Made by a program: the position numbers and the translations under genes. The notes beneath the pieces are model-generated. The model did no database searches. It saw only the letters and a program-made list of their open reading frames with translations, and was not told the DNA's origin. From Datura wrightii (lineage: Eukaryota; Streptophyta; Magnoliopsida; Solanales; Solanaceae): a stretch of 64,000 bases of DNA. This document shows positions 23,207 to 36,350 of this stretch, piece after piece. The stretch's first letter is position 1. The number at the start of each line of letters is the position of its first letter. The stretch covers positions 158,403,001 through 158,467,000 of the forward strand of contig JASDFA010000003.1 of assembly GCA_035772735.1 (NCBI GenBank), in the 5' to 3' direction.

Positions 23207-23457
23207 TTATTTTAGGCAATTCCACAAAATAAGTGGATCCTTAATCGTGAGATATTCAATTTTCAGAATTTCGTCAATATGATGACGCAAGAATATCATA
23301 GCCTCAGCACGATCTTGATTTGATGCTTTGTGTTCACCTTTTAGTGGTGTCTCCAAGACCCATTGCATCCATATGGATTTCAACACCCAACACCCATGAA
23401 AGGTAGTTCTTGCCTGAACTTTAAAGGGTAACGAAATCAAGTTTTGTAATGTTAGTC
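23207..23457 (-). pseudogene. Copia gag N-terminal region (family A)
   Basis: It starts with MTNITKLDFVTL, then an in-frame stop, then a gag domain with VLETPLKG, KASNQDRAEAMIFLRHH and YLTIKDPLILWNCLK. These match the gag_2 domain found right after the primer site in this copia lineage. It ends after about 80 codons in decay. It confirms that the LTR at 23649 is the 5' LTR. Confidence 0.75.
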
Positions 23458-23634
23458 ATATTAAAAGAAAGAGAAAAATAATACCTTGGCCTTTAAATAT
23501 TGAGACGATAGAGTCGTAGAGAAATAATATCACCAAAGAAATATCATTCCTGTGGTTAAGTAATACATCATTCGAAAAGAAATTTTAATTTTTCTTACCT
23601 CAGATCTTTCAAAGTGAATGCTCAAAGCAGTGGC

Positions 23635-23648
23635 TCGTGCTGATAACG
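23635..23648 (-). other. Primer binding site, copia family A
   Basis: On the minus strand, directly after the LTR end TTCATAACA, the sequence is CGTTATCAGCACGA, a primer-site sequence typical of several plant copia lineages. Confidence 0.6.
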
Positions 23649-24010
23649 TGTTATGAAATAATAAAGCAAGAGGAAGAATATTGTAGAGAAAGGATATCCT
23701 ATCCATAGAAAAAATTTGCTAGGCATTTTTATTTTTTCCTATTTTGCCTTCTATGAAGTTTCTTTCTTTGCTACAGCTGATAAAAATCGTTGTTTTAGAC
23801 GATGCATATGTAAAAAGCCGAGAATAGAGAATAATTCTTGTTTCTCTTGATGGGATGAAATAAAATGAAGGAGAACCCCTATATCTATAGGGATAATTCC
23901 TCCTAACTTTTCTCAAAAAGATAGACTTTTATTATAATATAAACACACGTATTCACTACAATACAAATATCTTTATAGACATTTACTATAATACAAATAT
24001 GTTTATAATA
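23649..24010 (-). repeat. 5' LTR, copia family A, with an insertion
   Basis: It matches 18746-18971 except for an extra segment of about 125 bp (roughly 23696-23818) beginning GGATATCCTATCC, which is absent from the other copies. This explains why it is longer than its partner. Confidence 0.7.
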
Positions 24011-25983
24011 ATTGACCAAAAAATAGGATAATGGTACCACTTAAAAGTTGCTCCATTGGCAATAGGATAATGGTGACTATGTGAGGTTGATCTAGAAATA
24101 GCGAATCGTGTTTGGTATCTGTGTTTTTTGATCAGTTTAATAAAAATTAATTTCTATTTTTCTAATAAATAAATAAAATAATTTTTAAAACAGAAATGTA
24201 GAGGAAATAAAAAAGATTATTCCGAGCTCAAAATGTCCTTAAGAAATTATAATCCTCTCACTGTTGTCGATATTTTGGTTACTTCCTTCCAGCATAGAAC
24301 GGAAAAGCGTTTATGTAATAGCAGCAATGTAAATTACAGAACTCTGGCGAACTCAAATAACATAGTAGAATCACACTTGACACTTACAGTTTTGCTTTTG
24401 AAAACTTATGCAGATAATTCATAAGAAGAAAAATATTTTTTGTTTGTTGAGTGTGTAAAAAATCTAAGGCCAAGCCTGAAATATATAGCCATGATGGGTA
24501 TCAACAAGTGCAGACATGCCTGTTTGTTGAAGGAAGTGTCTGTTAGAAAATTATTACCATTTGGGAAAATTAAATTTTGGCAGACTTGCGTTGGCACATG
24601 TGAAGTGCAGATGAGGACTTGCGACACGCAGGTACAAGCAGTATCATTCCAACGTTTTCTACATGGCACCTGCGTTTCATGGGTGAGGACTTGCGGCACG
24701 CGGGTCCTCTACAAGATTGCGCGAAAAGGTAACTCGAAGTTTAAATAAATTTGTTCTAAAAAATATATCAATCAAATCATTTGATCAAATCCGAAGCCGG
24801 AGCGACAATGACAACGCGAGAGGAGATTCTCTTCTCAACTCGTTATTAGCTAGAAGATATGCTACTCAATGTAAACATAAGTCTTTCCCTTTTCCCTACC
24901 AATGTGGGACAAAGTTCATTTTATAAAGGAACTTTTTAACTTTCTCCTCATTCCAATTTATTCCCATTGCTCAATTCACAACACCTTATCTTCAAGACTT
25001 AATCATTGAAGAATCCGAATAATCACCCATATGAATGAGAAATGGCTATATTATGAAAATATGCATGAAAAAACTGTGTGATTCGCAACTAAGGATTAAA
25101 TGCATTTGGATAAGTAGGTTTTCCTTTGAACTTTCCATAGTGAACATATATCAGATATACTCGATCAATCGGAAGATTTGATATCTTTGAACCATCGAAC
25201 TTTAGTGTATACCTAGACAATAAATGTCACATAATTAAACCATAACCGTCTTTGGTTCTCATTGTTTTATTCGTTTCAGCCATGAAAACTGCATGACTTT
25301 GTAAGTGCGTAGAGAATTGATATTACATAATCCTCCTCAAAGTGGCTTACACTTCACACTTACGTAGGTGATTTCAAAACGTGTTATCCTTTAGATACAC
25401 TATTTAATATACCTCGTATCAAACTTAGAAACTATTAAGAAGCCTTAATACTTCATCCTTGTTACTGAGCATTGTCTCATCATGAGAATGGACCAAAAAT
25501 ATTATTTTTGACAATGTTGAACCGTCAAGCATAACTTCATTTTTCTCCTTAAACCTAGATCTTGGGATCTCCAGTCTTCTAGTTAGAGTTACCACCATGA
25601 TGATTTGTCCTCAGCCATAGTCCCATTCCCTTTGATGATGTTTCAACTGCCTCTCGAGATAGGCCTCTTGTAAGTGGATCTGACACATTATCCTTTGACT
25701 TTACATAGTCAATCGTGATAATCCCACTAGAGAATAGTTGTCTGATGGTATTATGTCTTTGTCGTATGTGACGATATTTTCCGTTATACATAATGCCCCC
25801 AGCCCTTCCTATTGTTGCTTGATTATTGCAATATATGCATATAGGTACCAAAGATTTGGGCCAAAATGGAATGTCTTCTAAGAAATTCCGAAGCCATTCA
25901 GCTTCTTCACCGACTTTGTCCAAAGCTATAAACTCAGATTCCATTGTCGAGCGAGCGATGCATGTCTGCTTGGATGATTTTCA
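24011..25983 (-). mobile_element. 3' end of a second copia lineage (LTR, 3' UTR, RNase H)
   Basis: In minus orientation the order is an RNase H piece (25983-25579), a roughly 600-base untranslated region, and an LTR-like region (about 24985 down to 24030) that starts near GTGTTGTGAATTGAGCAA. The LTR carries two copies of a phrase CGCAAGTCCTCA about 80 bases apart. Everything upstream of RNase H is gone: the junction at about 25983 meets CACTA sequence. Confidence 0.6.
25579..25983 (-). pseudogene. Copia RNase H C-terminal fragment
   Basis: It reads SSKQTCIARSTMESEFIALD (the STxxSEF motif with the catalytic Glu), EAEWLRNFLEDIP, CNNQATIGRAG, YNGKYRHIRQRHNTIRQL and SKDNVSDPLTRGLSREAV, all standard. 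The canonical DSQAA acidic residue is Asn here (CNNQA), a likely inactivating change. Upstream RNase H and RT are missing. Confidence 0.85.
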
Positions 25984-26019
25984 ATACACTGCTCCTTTGC
26001 CAATAGTAAAGATATATCA

Positions 26020-28105
26020 ACTTGTGATGTTGGCACAGAACAATGGAAGAAAAAGAGTATCTTTTGGGATTTACCTTATTGGAAGAACCATCTTATTCGT
26101 CATTGTCTTGACATGATGCACGTAGAGAAGAATGTTTATGACAATGTATTTTTTACCATTCTTGGTGACAAAAAAAAAGATCAAAAGATAACTTGCAAGC
26201 TCGTAATGACTTGCAAGTGATGGGAATTAGAGAAAAGCTTCATCCATATCCTAATTCTTCCAAGTTTCCTCCATCATGCTTTAACATGAAGAAAAAGAAG
26301 AAACATATCTTTCTAAAAATTTAAAAATATGGTGTTTCTAGATAATTATGCATCAAACATTTCTAGATGTGTTGATCTTAAGAAACGCAAGATCTCTAAT
26401 TTAAAGAGCCATAATTCTCACATTTTGATGGAGCATCTTTTGCCAATTGCTTTTAGAAGATCTCTTCCTAAAGAAGTTACTTCAGTGTTGATTGAGTTAT
26501 TTAACTACTTTAGAGAAGTATGAAGCAAGGTTTTAGATGTAAACTATATAGAGAAACCCCAGCAACGAATTTGGTTGAATCATTATAATATGGAAGTGAT
26601 ATTCCCTCCGTCCTTTTTCACTATTATGGTTCATCTAGTCATTTATCTCGGAGAGGAAGCAATTCTTGTTGGTCCAGTACAGGGTCATTGGATGTACCCT
26701 ATTGAACAGGTATAGTTTTTGTTGTGTAAGTTCATATACTTTTAATTTTTTTTTAATCTTACAATTCGTTTTAATATATTATTAAGGAACTCGGGCATTT
26801 GAAATCTTATGTTCGTAACAATTCCGCAGCAGAAGGTTGTATAGCTGAAGGGTACATTATGGAGGAATGTCTCACTTTTTGCTCTAGATATTTAGAGGAT
26901 GGTGATATTGAAACAAGGTTTAATCGACCAAGGCGTAATGATGATTATAATGAGATCAATGCTAGTAGTGAATCTACTATCTTGCCAAAGTTGTTTCCTG
27001 CACCGGGCAAGCCTGTTGGGGCTATTAGACTCTATCCATACCTCCCTTGGAAATCATACAAGCTCACCGATATGTGCTAACTAATTGTGAAATAGTTGAT
27101 GCATTTCGAGAGTAGGTTACATTATCTTCTATATTTGTTCATTTTCTTATTCTAAAATAATTTTATACCTTATGAATTGCTACTACATTTAGGAAGTTTA
27201 GAGTTGAGGTCACTAGGATGCATCGTGGCAAAAGAAACTCATCAAAACTTGTGGAAGAATATGTGCACAAACATTTTCACAAGTGGTTTAAGGAATATGT
27301 AAGATTGAAAATATTTAATTCTCTTTTGAAATCAAAAGATCATTAAGTATATATAATTGTCCTAATATATTTTAAAATAATAGGTTGCAAGACATGATGA
27401 TGAGGATATTATACCAGAAACTGAATGGCTTGAAAATGGGCCAAATAATGTTGTGAGAAGATTCAAGGAGTATAATGTTCATGGATTTAAGTTTCGTACT
27501 GTGAGGAAGGAGCAAGGATTAAAAACACAAAATAGTGGTGTTGTTATGTGTGTTGTTTACCAAGAGATTTTCAAGTGGTAGAGAATCTATTGAACAGTCA
27601 AGTGATGATATGTACTATGGTAAATTGGTTGCATCATAGAGTTAAAATTGTTATGGTAAGTTAAAGGTTGTGTTATTCAAATGTATCTAGGTAGACACTA
27701 CACTTAACAAGGGAATCAAGATAGATCAATTCGGAATAACAAGTGTAAACTTTTCCCGTTTGATACATACTAGTGCAAAAGAAACAGATGAACCATTTAT
27801 ACTTGAAACTGATGCTAGAATGGTGTACTATGTTGATGATCCAGCTGATGAAGATTGATGTTTTGTTTGTCATATGAAACCTAGAGACATATATGATATG
27901 GGAGATGTGAATTATGTGGATTTGCAGGAGTCATCAATGGAAGATATACCTTTTCGTGAGCAACATTTGGAAAATATTGAAGACTTACAAATTAGTGCAG
28001 GATGATTGCGATGAACAAGAACAAGATGAACCAACTCATGATGATTATGAAAATGGTAGTGATGGAGATGACGATGATGATGATGATGATGGAGACAATC
28101 TATGA
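26020..28105 (+). pseudogene. CACTA TNP2-like transposase, C-terminal two thirds
   Basis: Read with frame changes and two short introns (about 27113-27192 and 27299-27383): WKKKSIFWDLPYW, RHCLDMMHVEKNVYDNV (transposase_21), then NYASNISRCVDLKKRKISN, HILMEHLLPIAFRRSLPKEV, IMVHLVIYLGEEA, GHWMYPIEQ, KSYVRNNSAAEGCIAEGY and EECLTFCSRYLEDGD (DUF4218). Further on are VTRMHRGKRNSSK, FKFRTVRKEQG and PFILETDARMVYYVDDPADED (DUF4216), ending in an Asp-rich (GAT)n tail. TNP2 cuts at the CACTA ends. The N-terminal catalytic part is missing and at least two frameshifts and stops occur, so it is dead. Confidence 0.8.
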
Positions 28106-28388
28106 ATGTTGAACTAGTTTAATATCCCTATTACGAAATTAAAGACCTATAACTAAGTTGCATGTTATAAATTGTGTTTCTACCATATGAATGTCTCTTT
28201 TTTGTTAATTTTGGACATACCTTTCTATTGGGTTTGTTTTGATTTTGTTCTACTTGGCTTGTTTCAGTTAATTGTAGTTGTAGTTATAGTATTGCATTCT
28301 CCTTCTTTTCGGTGACTTTAAGTAACTTATATATTTTGTATTTTTTTAAAAGTATCCCTATAGGAGAACTGTCTTATTCCAGGAAAAT

Positions 28389-31300
28389 ATGAAGCAGAAA
28401 CGCAAGAAGTCAGCACAAGCAATGTTAGAAAGCCTACGAGGACAGCAAGTTGACAATAACAACACAACTTCTCAATATTTGTAGGAACAAATTAGTGGAG
28501 ATCAACTAGATGATCAACTTGAGAATAAGAACATAACAACTCATACACTCAGTGATGACAACTTAAATTCTTCTTCAAGCTCTAATGAAGCTAACTCACA
28601 AAATAAAGAGAAGCCCTTAGTTGTCAAGATGAAAGGTTATTAGTTTCATATTAGAGTTGATTATTGTTTCTCATTATTTATCATTTTTTGTTATTATTAT
28701 TTTTGATTAATGTTGATTGCTTCTTAAAATTATAGATACTTCAAACGGAGAAGTTACAACTCAAAAGATGCAAGCGGATCGAGTTTGGAACTTGAAAAAT
28801 AATTAAAAAAAATAATGGTGGAACTCAACAGAGATGGACAGGGAAGTGATAATGGTTCAAACTTGCTTGTGAGATTTCTTGGCAAACTTTGTCAAAAGTC
28901 AATATTTTGTCCTTTATCAGTTGAGAGATGGGATAGAATGCCAGAGGCGAAAATGCATCTACAATGGCAGCTTATTGAGGTGACTGTCTAAATTCTTTTA
29001 GGTTTAATTAATGTATCTTTTGTCATTGGATATTATTTATGAATGAAAAAATATTTGAAGGAGAATTTTGAGTTTGATTATGTTGCTGGAATTAAATGGG
29101 TGATGCATACTTTATGCGACAGATGGAGGGCTTATAAATATAAATTAAGATGTGACTGCTTCTACCCTAACAAAAGTAAGGAAGAGTTACTTGCTAATCC
29201 TCCTGAGAATGTGGATTCTACTGATTGGACTGCTTTTGTGCATCACTATAAAGAGGATAAAATGAAGGTAATTGTTCTTCATAATCCAATTCTCTCTTTT
29301 TCTTATATTTTGATGCATTTTTTGGTCCAGTTTTGTTGCATTATTTGGTATGATTTTTAATTCAATTTTGTTGCAGTTTTGCTGCTATTTTTGATAGTTT
29401 TCTTATTATTTTTGTATGATTTAGCTGTTGGTCGAATTCTGCAGCTGTTGTTGTATGATTTAGCTGTTGGTTTGGGATCATGAGATGAATGCGTGTAACT
29501 AAATTTTTGTATATACATGAAGATGGGAAGGAAAAGTTGATCCAATTTTGCTGATATATTCTCCACTTTAAGAAGAGAACATGTTCTCTTGTTCTTTCTT
29601 GTACTTCCATCTTCTTTTGAGGTTAACTTAATGTTACTTTGAAAAAACAAGATGAAACTCACAAAAAAAGAAAGGTAGGAGCATTTAGAATCAATCATTT
29701 AGTCGATCATTAGCTAAAAATTGAAAAAGATAGAAATGACCACAAATGATATTAACTATAGGAAGCATCAATAATATGCAGGCTATTTTGGCAAAGAATA
29801 TGAGTTTATGTGCAATGAGAAAGAATAGGACCCTGTCCATTCAAGGTCATTGGGTTTACTGGACCTTAGTGGTACTAAAATTTTACCTCATGCTTTAACT
29901 GTGATGTTGTGGAGTAAGTGAAGCTTGCCTACGTGAGCTTTGCTCTGTTGTACGTTTATCTTAATTAGAGAAAGATTGGGATTAAGGACTCATTAAATAG
30001 GATTACAAATGTTTCCTAAAATTTCGGGAATGCGGTATAATGATCAATGAAGTGGATTAAGTATCATAGAATTTCAGATTCAAATTCCAGTTTAGCTGCT
30101 GTTTTGTATCTTGTATTTTGTCTAGTTTTGCTAAAATTTTAGTCCAATTTTGGTGTAAAATCGATTCATTTTTTTGGCAGTTTTTTAATCTAGTTATAAT
30201 GTACTTTGCAGCTGTTTTAATCTATTTTTTATGCAGTTTTATGTCAAGTTTTTTCTGCATTTTTTTGGTTTATTTGGCTCGTTTCTATATATATAATTGA
30301 ATTGATATTTGAGCATTGAAGATACTAAGTGCACAAAATGCAACAAACTGGAAGAAACTTAAAGTCCCGCTTGCCGGTGGTAGTCAAAGCAATGCAAGGA
30401 GAGGTCGTCAGATGGTAATTAACTTTGATTTATTTTAGAAATTAAAAGTGACAGAAAATGCAATAAATTCAATACAACAAGTCCAAAGAATCAACCAGCA
30501 ACTTGAGCAACAAAGATCGATACAGGAACAGATTTTCTTAGTGTGAGAAAAAGGAAATTTTTTTCTTAATCCTTCTGTCCATGCCCCTTGGTTTTATAAT
30601 TTGAATACCTAATAGAAAAATGGGCATAGGGAGCACATGTTTTCTGTCATAGGAGGTGGTGTGGGTATCAATAGATTATTTGCTAATGGTTTGCTTCTGA
30701 ATATGCATGCTATAACAATCATGATTAAGCCAAAAGGTTACTGGCCAATGGCCATCACTCTCCTCACTTGCTTCCTCAGTGAAGGATCTCGCTATCGAAA
30801 CTTCTAATTCTGAAGCAAAAAGAGAAAAATGCCTCATGAGAATCGAATATATTTTTAGTAGTGAAAATTGTAGAATTCTTGGATCAATTATCAATCAGTG
30901 TTGCATGCTACTTATCTTTTACTCTATATTTGATTAATGATAGGAGCAAAAATTGGGAAGACCTGTATGCCGAAGTGAGATGATTTTGTCAACTTTACTG
31001 AAAAAGGATGGTAATTATGTGAATGATGAAGGAAAAATTTTAGCCATAAGATCCACACCTTTTCCTCTCCGTTTTCATAATACATGTATCTGCCTAGCTA
31101 GTGTGCACTTAGTTGTATGTTGTGTGGTTGTGATCTAAAGTTTATTAATGATCCATTGTTAGCGGTGTTGGTATGAAAAAATCTCACTTCTTCTGTTTTA
31201 CTTGTAGGATAAAATATCGGAGCATTTACCTGAAGATCAAGAACATGCTGCCACTTTAGGGGTTCCTTTGAAGATACTAGCTCATTCTAATGATGTCATT

Positions 31301-31623
31301 GGCAAAGTGTACGGAGCTGAACATAGTGGTCGTGTGTGTGGTTTAGGTGGTAACATTTGCCCCTCAGATCGCTTTTGGAATGCCTAGAAATTCAATTAGT
31401 TATGCGAATTTTGGAAGTTCTAGTAATATGTCTCATCAACGTGTTGAAGACCTAGAGAAACATGTAGAAACCTTGGAAGAGAAGTTGACTGGATATGAAG
31501 AGACCAAGGAAAAGCTTGAGCAGACCAAGGAACAACTTGTGGACACCAAAAAACGACTTGCGCAAAATGAGAATCACTTGGCAACTCTTCATAGTTTTTT
31601 ACAAGCTAAATTTGGCAGTGAGT
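28389..31623 (+). pseudogene. CACTA TNPA-like gene (plant transposase, Ptta/En/Spm), interrupted
   Basis: Exon 1 starts MKQKRKKSAQAML with an in-frame stop at about 28483. Later exons read CPLSVERWDRMPEAKMHLQW, ENFEFDYVAGIKWVMHTLCD (29043-29268), KVPLAGGSQSNARRGRQM (about 30330-30415), LGRPVCRSEMILSTLLKKDG (from about 30946), and from 31209 HSNDVIGKVYGAEHSGRV. A coiled coil (VEDLEKHVETLEEKL, then KEQLVDTKKRL) follows and is cut at 31623 by the copia. Intron 29269-30325 is long and T-rich. TNPA binds subterminal repeats and aids transposition. Confidence 0.75.
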
Positions 31624-32296
31624 TGTTGGGTTTGGGCTCCCAACTATGTGTTTTAAATGGCCCATTTTTGGAAGAAAAGTCTTCAGCCCTTTTGTCCACT
31701 TTGAGGGCTAAAAACTCAGCACCATACTAGGGAGAACACACAATTTTTCGCACAAAAGGAGAGAAGAAAGAGAGGACTGTCACTGTGCAATTCTGTGAAA
31801 CGCAGGTCCGGTTTTTGCGACGATCGGAAGTTCAAATCTTGTCCGATCGAGCTGAAATTTTAGGAGAAGTCAGGGTACTCGTGAATCTTCAATCTGAACG
31901 GTGAAGATCGAATTCCAACGGTTATATTTTGAGTTATAAGCTTCGGACCAGACTGCTGTTTTTGTTGATTTCTGCAATATTTGTTCCTCTATTTTGATTC
32001 TAGTGCCTTCGTAGTGTTGTTAAGGGCTAGATATCATTGTTGTGTTGTTGGATTATTGATTTGTACACTCTTTTGGTGCTAGTGGAGTTGGTTAGACCAA
32101 AGGGTCTCGTGGTTTTTTACTCTTTCACGTTGAAAGGGTTTTCCACGTTAAAATCGTGTGCCTCATATCGTTTGTTTTGTGTTTGGATCATCTTGTTGCT
32201 TGGTTTGTTGCTTGTTTGTGCTTCTCACAGATTCTTTCAAGAGGGGAAAGTGTTGATCTTGGGCACAACCGTATTTGTGTTCTTTCTTCCCCGACA
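31624..32296 (+). repeat. 5' LTR of the Tork copia
   Basis: Starts TGTTGGGTTTGGGCTCCC and ends TTCCCCGACA; same length as the partner at 36351-37023. Confidence 0.92.
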
Positions 32297-32298
32297 AG

Positions 32299-32310
32299 TG
32301 GTATCAGAGC
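32299..32310 (+). other. Primer binding site (initiator Met tRNA)
   Basis: TGGTATCAGAGC, two bases after the 5' LTR. Confidence 0.9.
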
Positions 32311-32340
32311 TTGAGTTATTTTGTTATTTGTCTTGATTGA

Positions 32341-35300
32341 ATGATGGAGCCGAACTATAGCAGGATGATCAGTTTGAATGGCACAAATTATCACAAATGG
32401 AAGGGTAAAATGAAAGATTTACTCTTTGTGAAAAAGCTACATCTTCCGGTCTTTGCGAGTCAGAAGCCGGAGTCCAAATCTGATGAAGAGTGGGCTTTTG
32501 AACACGAAATGGTTTGTGGTTTTATTCGACAGTGGGTAGATGATAATGTTTTGAATCACATCTACAATGAATCTCATGCTAGAACTTTGTGGGAAAAGCT
32601 TGAATCCTTGTATGCATCAAAAACAGAATAATAAATTATTTTTGCTCAAGCAGGCGATGAATTTGAGATTCAAAGAAGGTTGTTCTATTTCTGACCATTT
32701 GAATGAATTTCAAGGGTGTTTTGATCAGTTGTCTGACATGGGTGTAAAATTTGAAGATGAGATTATGGGACTTTGGTTGCTTAATACCTTTCCTGATTCT
32801 TGGGAAAATCTTCGTGTGTCCTTGATCGGTTCAGCTCCCGGTGGTACAGTAACTATGGAGTATGTGAAAGCTGCTGTTCTAAATGAAGAGGTGAGGCGTA
32901 GAACTCATGAGACATCTACTTCAAAATCTGATGTCTTGGTTACTGAAAACAGGGGGAGAAGCAAAGACAGAGATCAAGGAGAATATAAAAGAGGCAAGAG
33001 CAGGAGCAAGTCCAAATCAAAATACAAAAATGTTGAGTGTCATTACTGTCACAAAAGGGGGCATTTGATGAAAAACTGCTTCAAGCTCAAGAATAAAGAC
33101 AACAACAAGCCAGAAGGGAGAGATGGTGAAAATGATCGCCACGTTGCAACCACGACTCCAGGTGATTTGATAATTGTTTGTGATACCGACTTGATTAATG
33201 TTGCCTTTGATGAAACAAGTTGGGTTATCGACAGTGGTGCTTCTTTTCATGTGACGTCGAGGAAGGATTTCTTCACATCCTATACTCCAGGTGATTATGG
33301 GGTATTGAAGATGGGTAATGATGGTCGCTCAAATGTTGTTGGCATTGGAGATGTTGTCCTGGAAACTAAAACCGGAATGAAGTTAGTGTTGAAGAACGTC
33401 AGACATGCACCTGATATTTGCTTGAATCTGATATCTACCAGTGTTTTGGATGATGAAGGTTATGTCAGTACCTTTGGTGATGGGCAATGCAAACTCACTA
33501 AGGGTTCTCTTATTGTGGCTCGTGGGAAGAAGTGTTCAGGTCTATACTGGACCAATGCTTCCGTCTCTATTGATTCTGTCAATGCAGTCGAGAGTGATAG
33601 CTGTTCAGAATTATGGCACAGAAGACTTAGTCACATCAGTGAGAAGGGACTTGATTACTTAGCCAAGAAAAATCTTCTTTCAGGAGTGAAAGCTGCAAAT
33701 TTGAAAAAGTGCAGTCATTGCTTGGCTGGGAAACAGAATAGAGTTTCCTTCAAGAGTCATCCATCTTTCAGAAAATCAGAGTTGCTTGAACTGGTACATT
33801 CAGATCTTTGTGGTCCTATGAAGACAAAGACACATGGTGGTGCACTTTATTTTGTGACATTTATTGATGATTGCTCGAGAAAACTATAGGTGTATGCATT
33901 GAAGCATAAAGACCAGGTACTTGGGGTCTTTAAGCAATTTCATGCTTCTGTTGAGAGAGAAACAGGAAAGAAATTGAAGTGCATTCGAACAGACAATGGT
34001 GGTGAATACCTTGGTCCATTTGATGAGTATTGCAGACAACAGGGTATTAGACACCAGAAGACGCCTCCTAAGACTCCACAGCTCAATGGTCTTGCAGAAA
34101 GGATGAACAGGACATTGGTGGAGAGAGTCAGATGTCTGTTGTCAGAAGCTCATTTGCCTAAATCTTTTTGGGGTGAAGCTTTATACACTGTTGCACATGT
34201 GATTAACCTATCACCTGCTACTGCTTTACATGGAGATGTTCCTCATCGAGTATGGTATGGTAAGGATGTTTCTTACGATCATTTGCGTGTATTTGGGTGT
34301 AAAGCTTTTGTACATGTGCCAAAGGACGAAAGGTCCAAATTAGATGTCAAGACGAGGCCTTGCATCTTTATTGGCTATGGTCATGATGAATTTGGCTACA
34401 GACTTTATGATCCTGTTGAGAAGAAGCTTGTCAGAAGCCGTGATGTTATTTTTATGGAGGATCAGAATATTGAAGATATCAAGAAGATGGAGAAGTCTGA
34501 GTCTCAAAGGTATGATGATCTTGTTGATTTGAATCCAACTCCCGTGTCTCATATGCCTGTTGTAACCAATGAAGACCAGGTTGATGATCAGAATCAGGTT
34601 CAACATGATTTTGTCGATGGCAATGGAGAAGAAGATCCACATGAGGTACACAATCAACCTCATGAGGATAATAATGAACCTGCAGTTGTTCTCCGGAGGT
34701 CTACCAGGGAGAGAACTCCTTCTACTCGTTATCCAGTTAATGAGTATGTGCTCCTCACTGACGGGGGAGAACCTGAGTGCTATGAAGAGGCTATGGAGAA
34801 CGAGGACAAAGAAAAATGGGTTGAGGCAATGAATGAAGAAATGAAATCATTGCATGATAATCATACTTATGAGCTCGTCAAGTTGCCCAAAGACAGAAAA
34901 GCTTTGAAGAATCGGTGGATTTACAAGTTGAAGAATGAAGAGGGTGCTTCATCTCCACGATACAAGGCTAGACTTGTGGTTAAAGGCTATAGTCAAAGAA
35001 AGGGTATCGACTATGAAGAAATATTCTCTCCAGTTGTGAGAATGTCTTCAATCCGAGTTGTTTTGGGTCTTGCAGCCAGCCTTGATTTAGAAGTGGAACA
35101 GATGGATGTGAAAACAGCATTCCTTCATGGTGATCTCGGGAAGGAAATCTATATGGAGCAACCAGAAGGGTTTGTGGTGAAGGGCAAAGAGAACTATGTT
35201 TGCAAGTTGAAAAAGAGCTTGTATGGCTTGAAACAAGCTCCAAGGCGATGGTACAAAAAGTTTGAGTCTGTGATGATCGAGCAGGGATATAAGAAGACTA

Positions 35301-36334
35301 CTTCTGATTATTGTGTTTTTGTGCAGAAGTTTTCCGATGATGACTTCATTATTTTGTTGCTTTATGTTGATGACATGCTTATTGTTGGTCATAACTCTAT
35401 CAGAATTGCTGAGTTGAAAGCAAAGCTTAGTAAGTCCTTTGCGATGAAGGACCTGGGACCAGCAAAACAAATTCTTGGCATGCAGATCACACGTGACAGA
35501 AAGGCAAGAAAGTTATGGCTATCTCAAGAGAAGTACATTGAGAAGGTACTTCAGCGATTCCACATGGAGAAAGCTAAAGTGGTAAGCACACCTCTTGCTA
35601 CTCACTTTAAGCTTAGCTCTAGGCAGTCCCCGTCTAATGATGCTGAGAAGGCGGACATGCGACGTATTCCTTATGCATCTGCAGTAGGAAGTTTGATGTA
35701 TGCAATGGTCTGTACGAGGCCAGATTTAGCTCATGCAGTTGGTACAGTTAGCCGTTTCCTTTCCAATCCTGGCAAGGAACATTGGAGTGCAGTGAAGTGG
35801 ATTATGAGATATCTCCGTGGCACATCCAGTTTGAAACTTTGTTTTGGAACCGGAAAACCTGTTTTGAATGTTTACACTGACTCAGATATGGCAGGAGATA
35901 TTGATACCAGGAAATCCACATCTGGTTATTTGGTTACCTTTGCAGGGGGAGTTGTTTCATGGCAATCTAAACTTCAAAAATGTGTTGCGCTGTCTACTAC
36001 AGAGGCTGAGTTCATTGCAGCTACCGAAGCTTGTAAAGAGCTGCTTTGGATGAAGAAATATCTTCGTGAACTTGGTTTTGTGCAGAAGAGGTATGTCTTA
36101 TATTGTGACAGTCAAAGTGCTATACATCTTAGCAAAAATCCTACTTTTCATGGCAAATCTAAACATATTGATGTACGTTATCATTGGATTCGAGATGTGC
36201 TTGATCTCAAGTTGTTAGAGTTTGAAAAGATTCACACAGATGATAATGGTTCTGATATGATGACAAAGGCTTTGCCGAAGGGGAAATTTGAAGTTTGTCG
36301 TTTGATTGCCGGTTTGGCAACTTCCTCCACATAG
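32341..36334 (+). pseudogene. Copia gag-pol polyprotein, two lesions
   Basis: It starts MMEPNYSRMISLNG. Gag body and zinc knuckle CHYCHKRGHLMKNC at about 33038-33079. Protease WVIDSGASFHV, with Asp-Ser-Gly at 33230. Integrase zinc finger H-H (33617, 33632) and C-C (33705-33722), and D (33802), D (33992), E (34097) core residues. RT has YVDDMLIVG at 35362; RNase H has YTDSDMAGD, CVALSTTEAEF and YCDSQSAIHL. Lesion 1 is a shift of frame near 32625, apparently two bases lost in gag after YASKT. Lesion 2 is a TAG at 33887-33889 in integrase, where a Trp codon is expected. All catalytic residues I checked are present. The closest lineage is Tork (Tnt1-like). Confidence 0.9.
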
Positions 36335-36335
36335 T

Positions 36336-36348
36336 CGGGAGGGGGAGA
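36336..36348 (+). other. Polypurine tract
   Basis: GGGAGGGGGAGA immediately after the pol stop and before the 3' LTR; primes plus-strand DNA synthesis. Confidence 0.85.
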
Positions 36349-36350
36349 TT

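Larger units (their letters stand above)
18746..24010 (-). mobile_element. Decayed Ty1/copia element with both LTRs (family A)
   Basis: LTR-like sequences at 18746-18971 and 23649-24010 match each other (TGTTATGAAATAATA, then CTCTATTTATAGGGATAA, then CACTATAATACAAATA). In minus orientation the order between them is primer site, gag, integrase-RT linker, RT and RNase H, as in copia. The coding region is broken throughout and a solo LTR (20372-21766) has landed in it. Partial copies of the same family occur at 37657-38271 and 52835-53162. Confidence 0.8.

Noticed and set aside
33890..36334. A separate gene beginning MYALKHKD
   Set aside because: It is the continuation of the copia pol frame after an in-frame TAG; the Met is internal to integrase.
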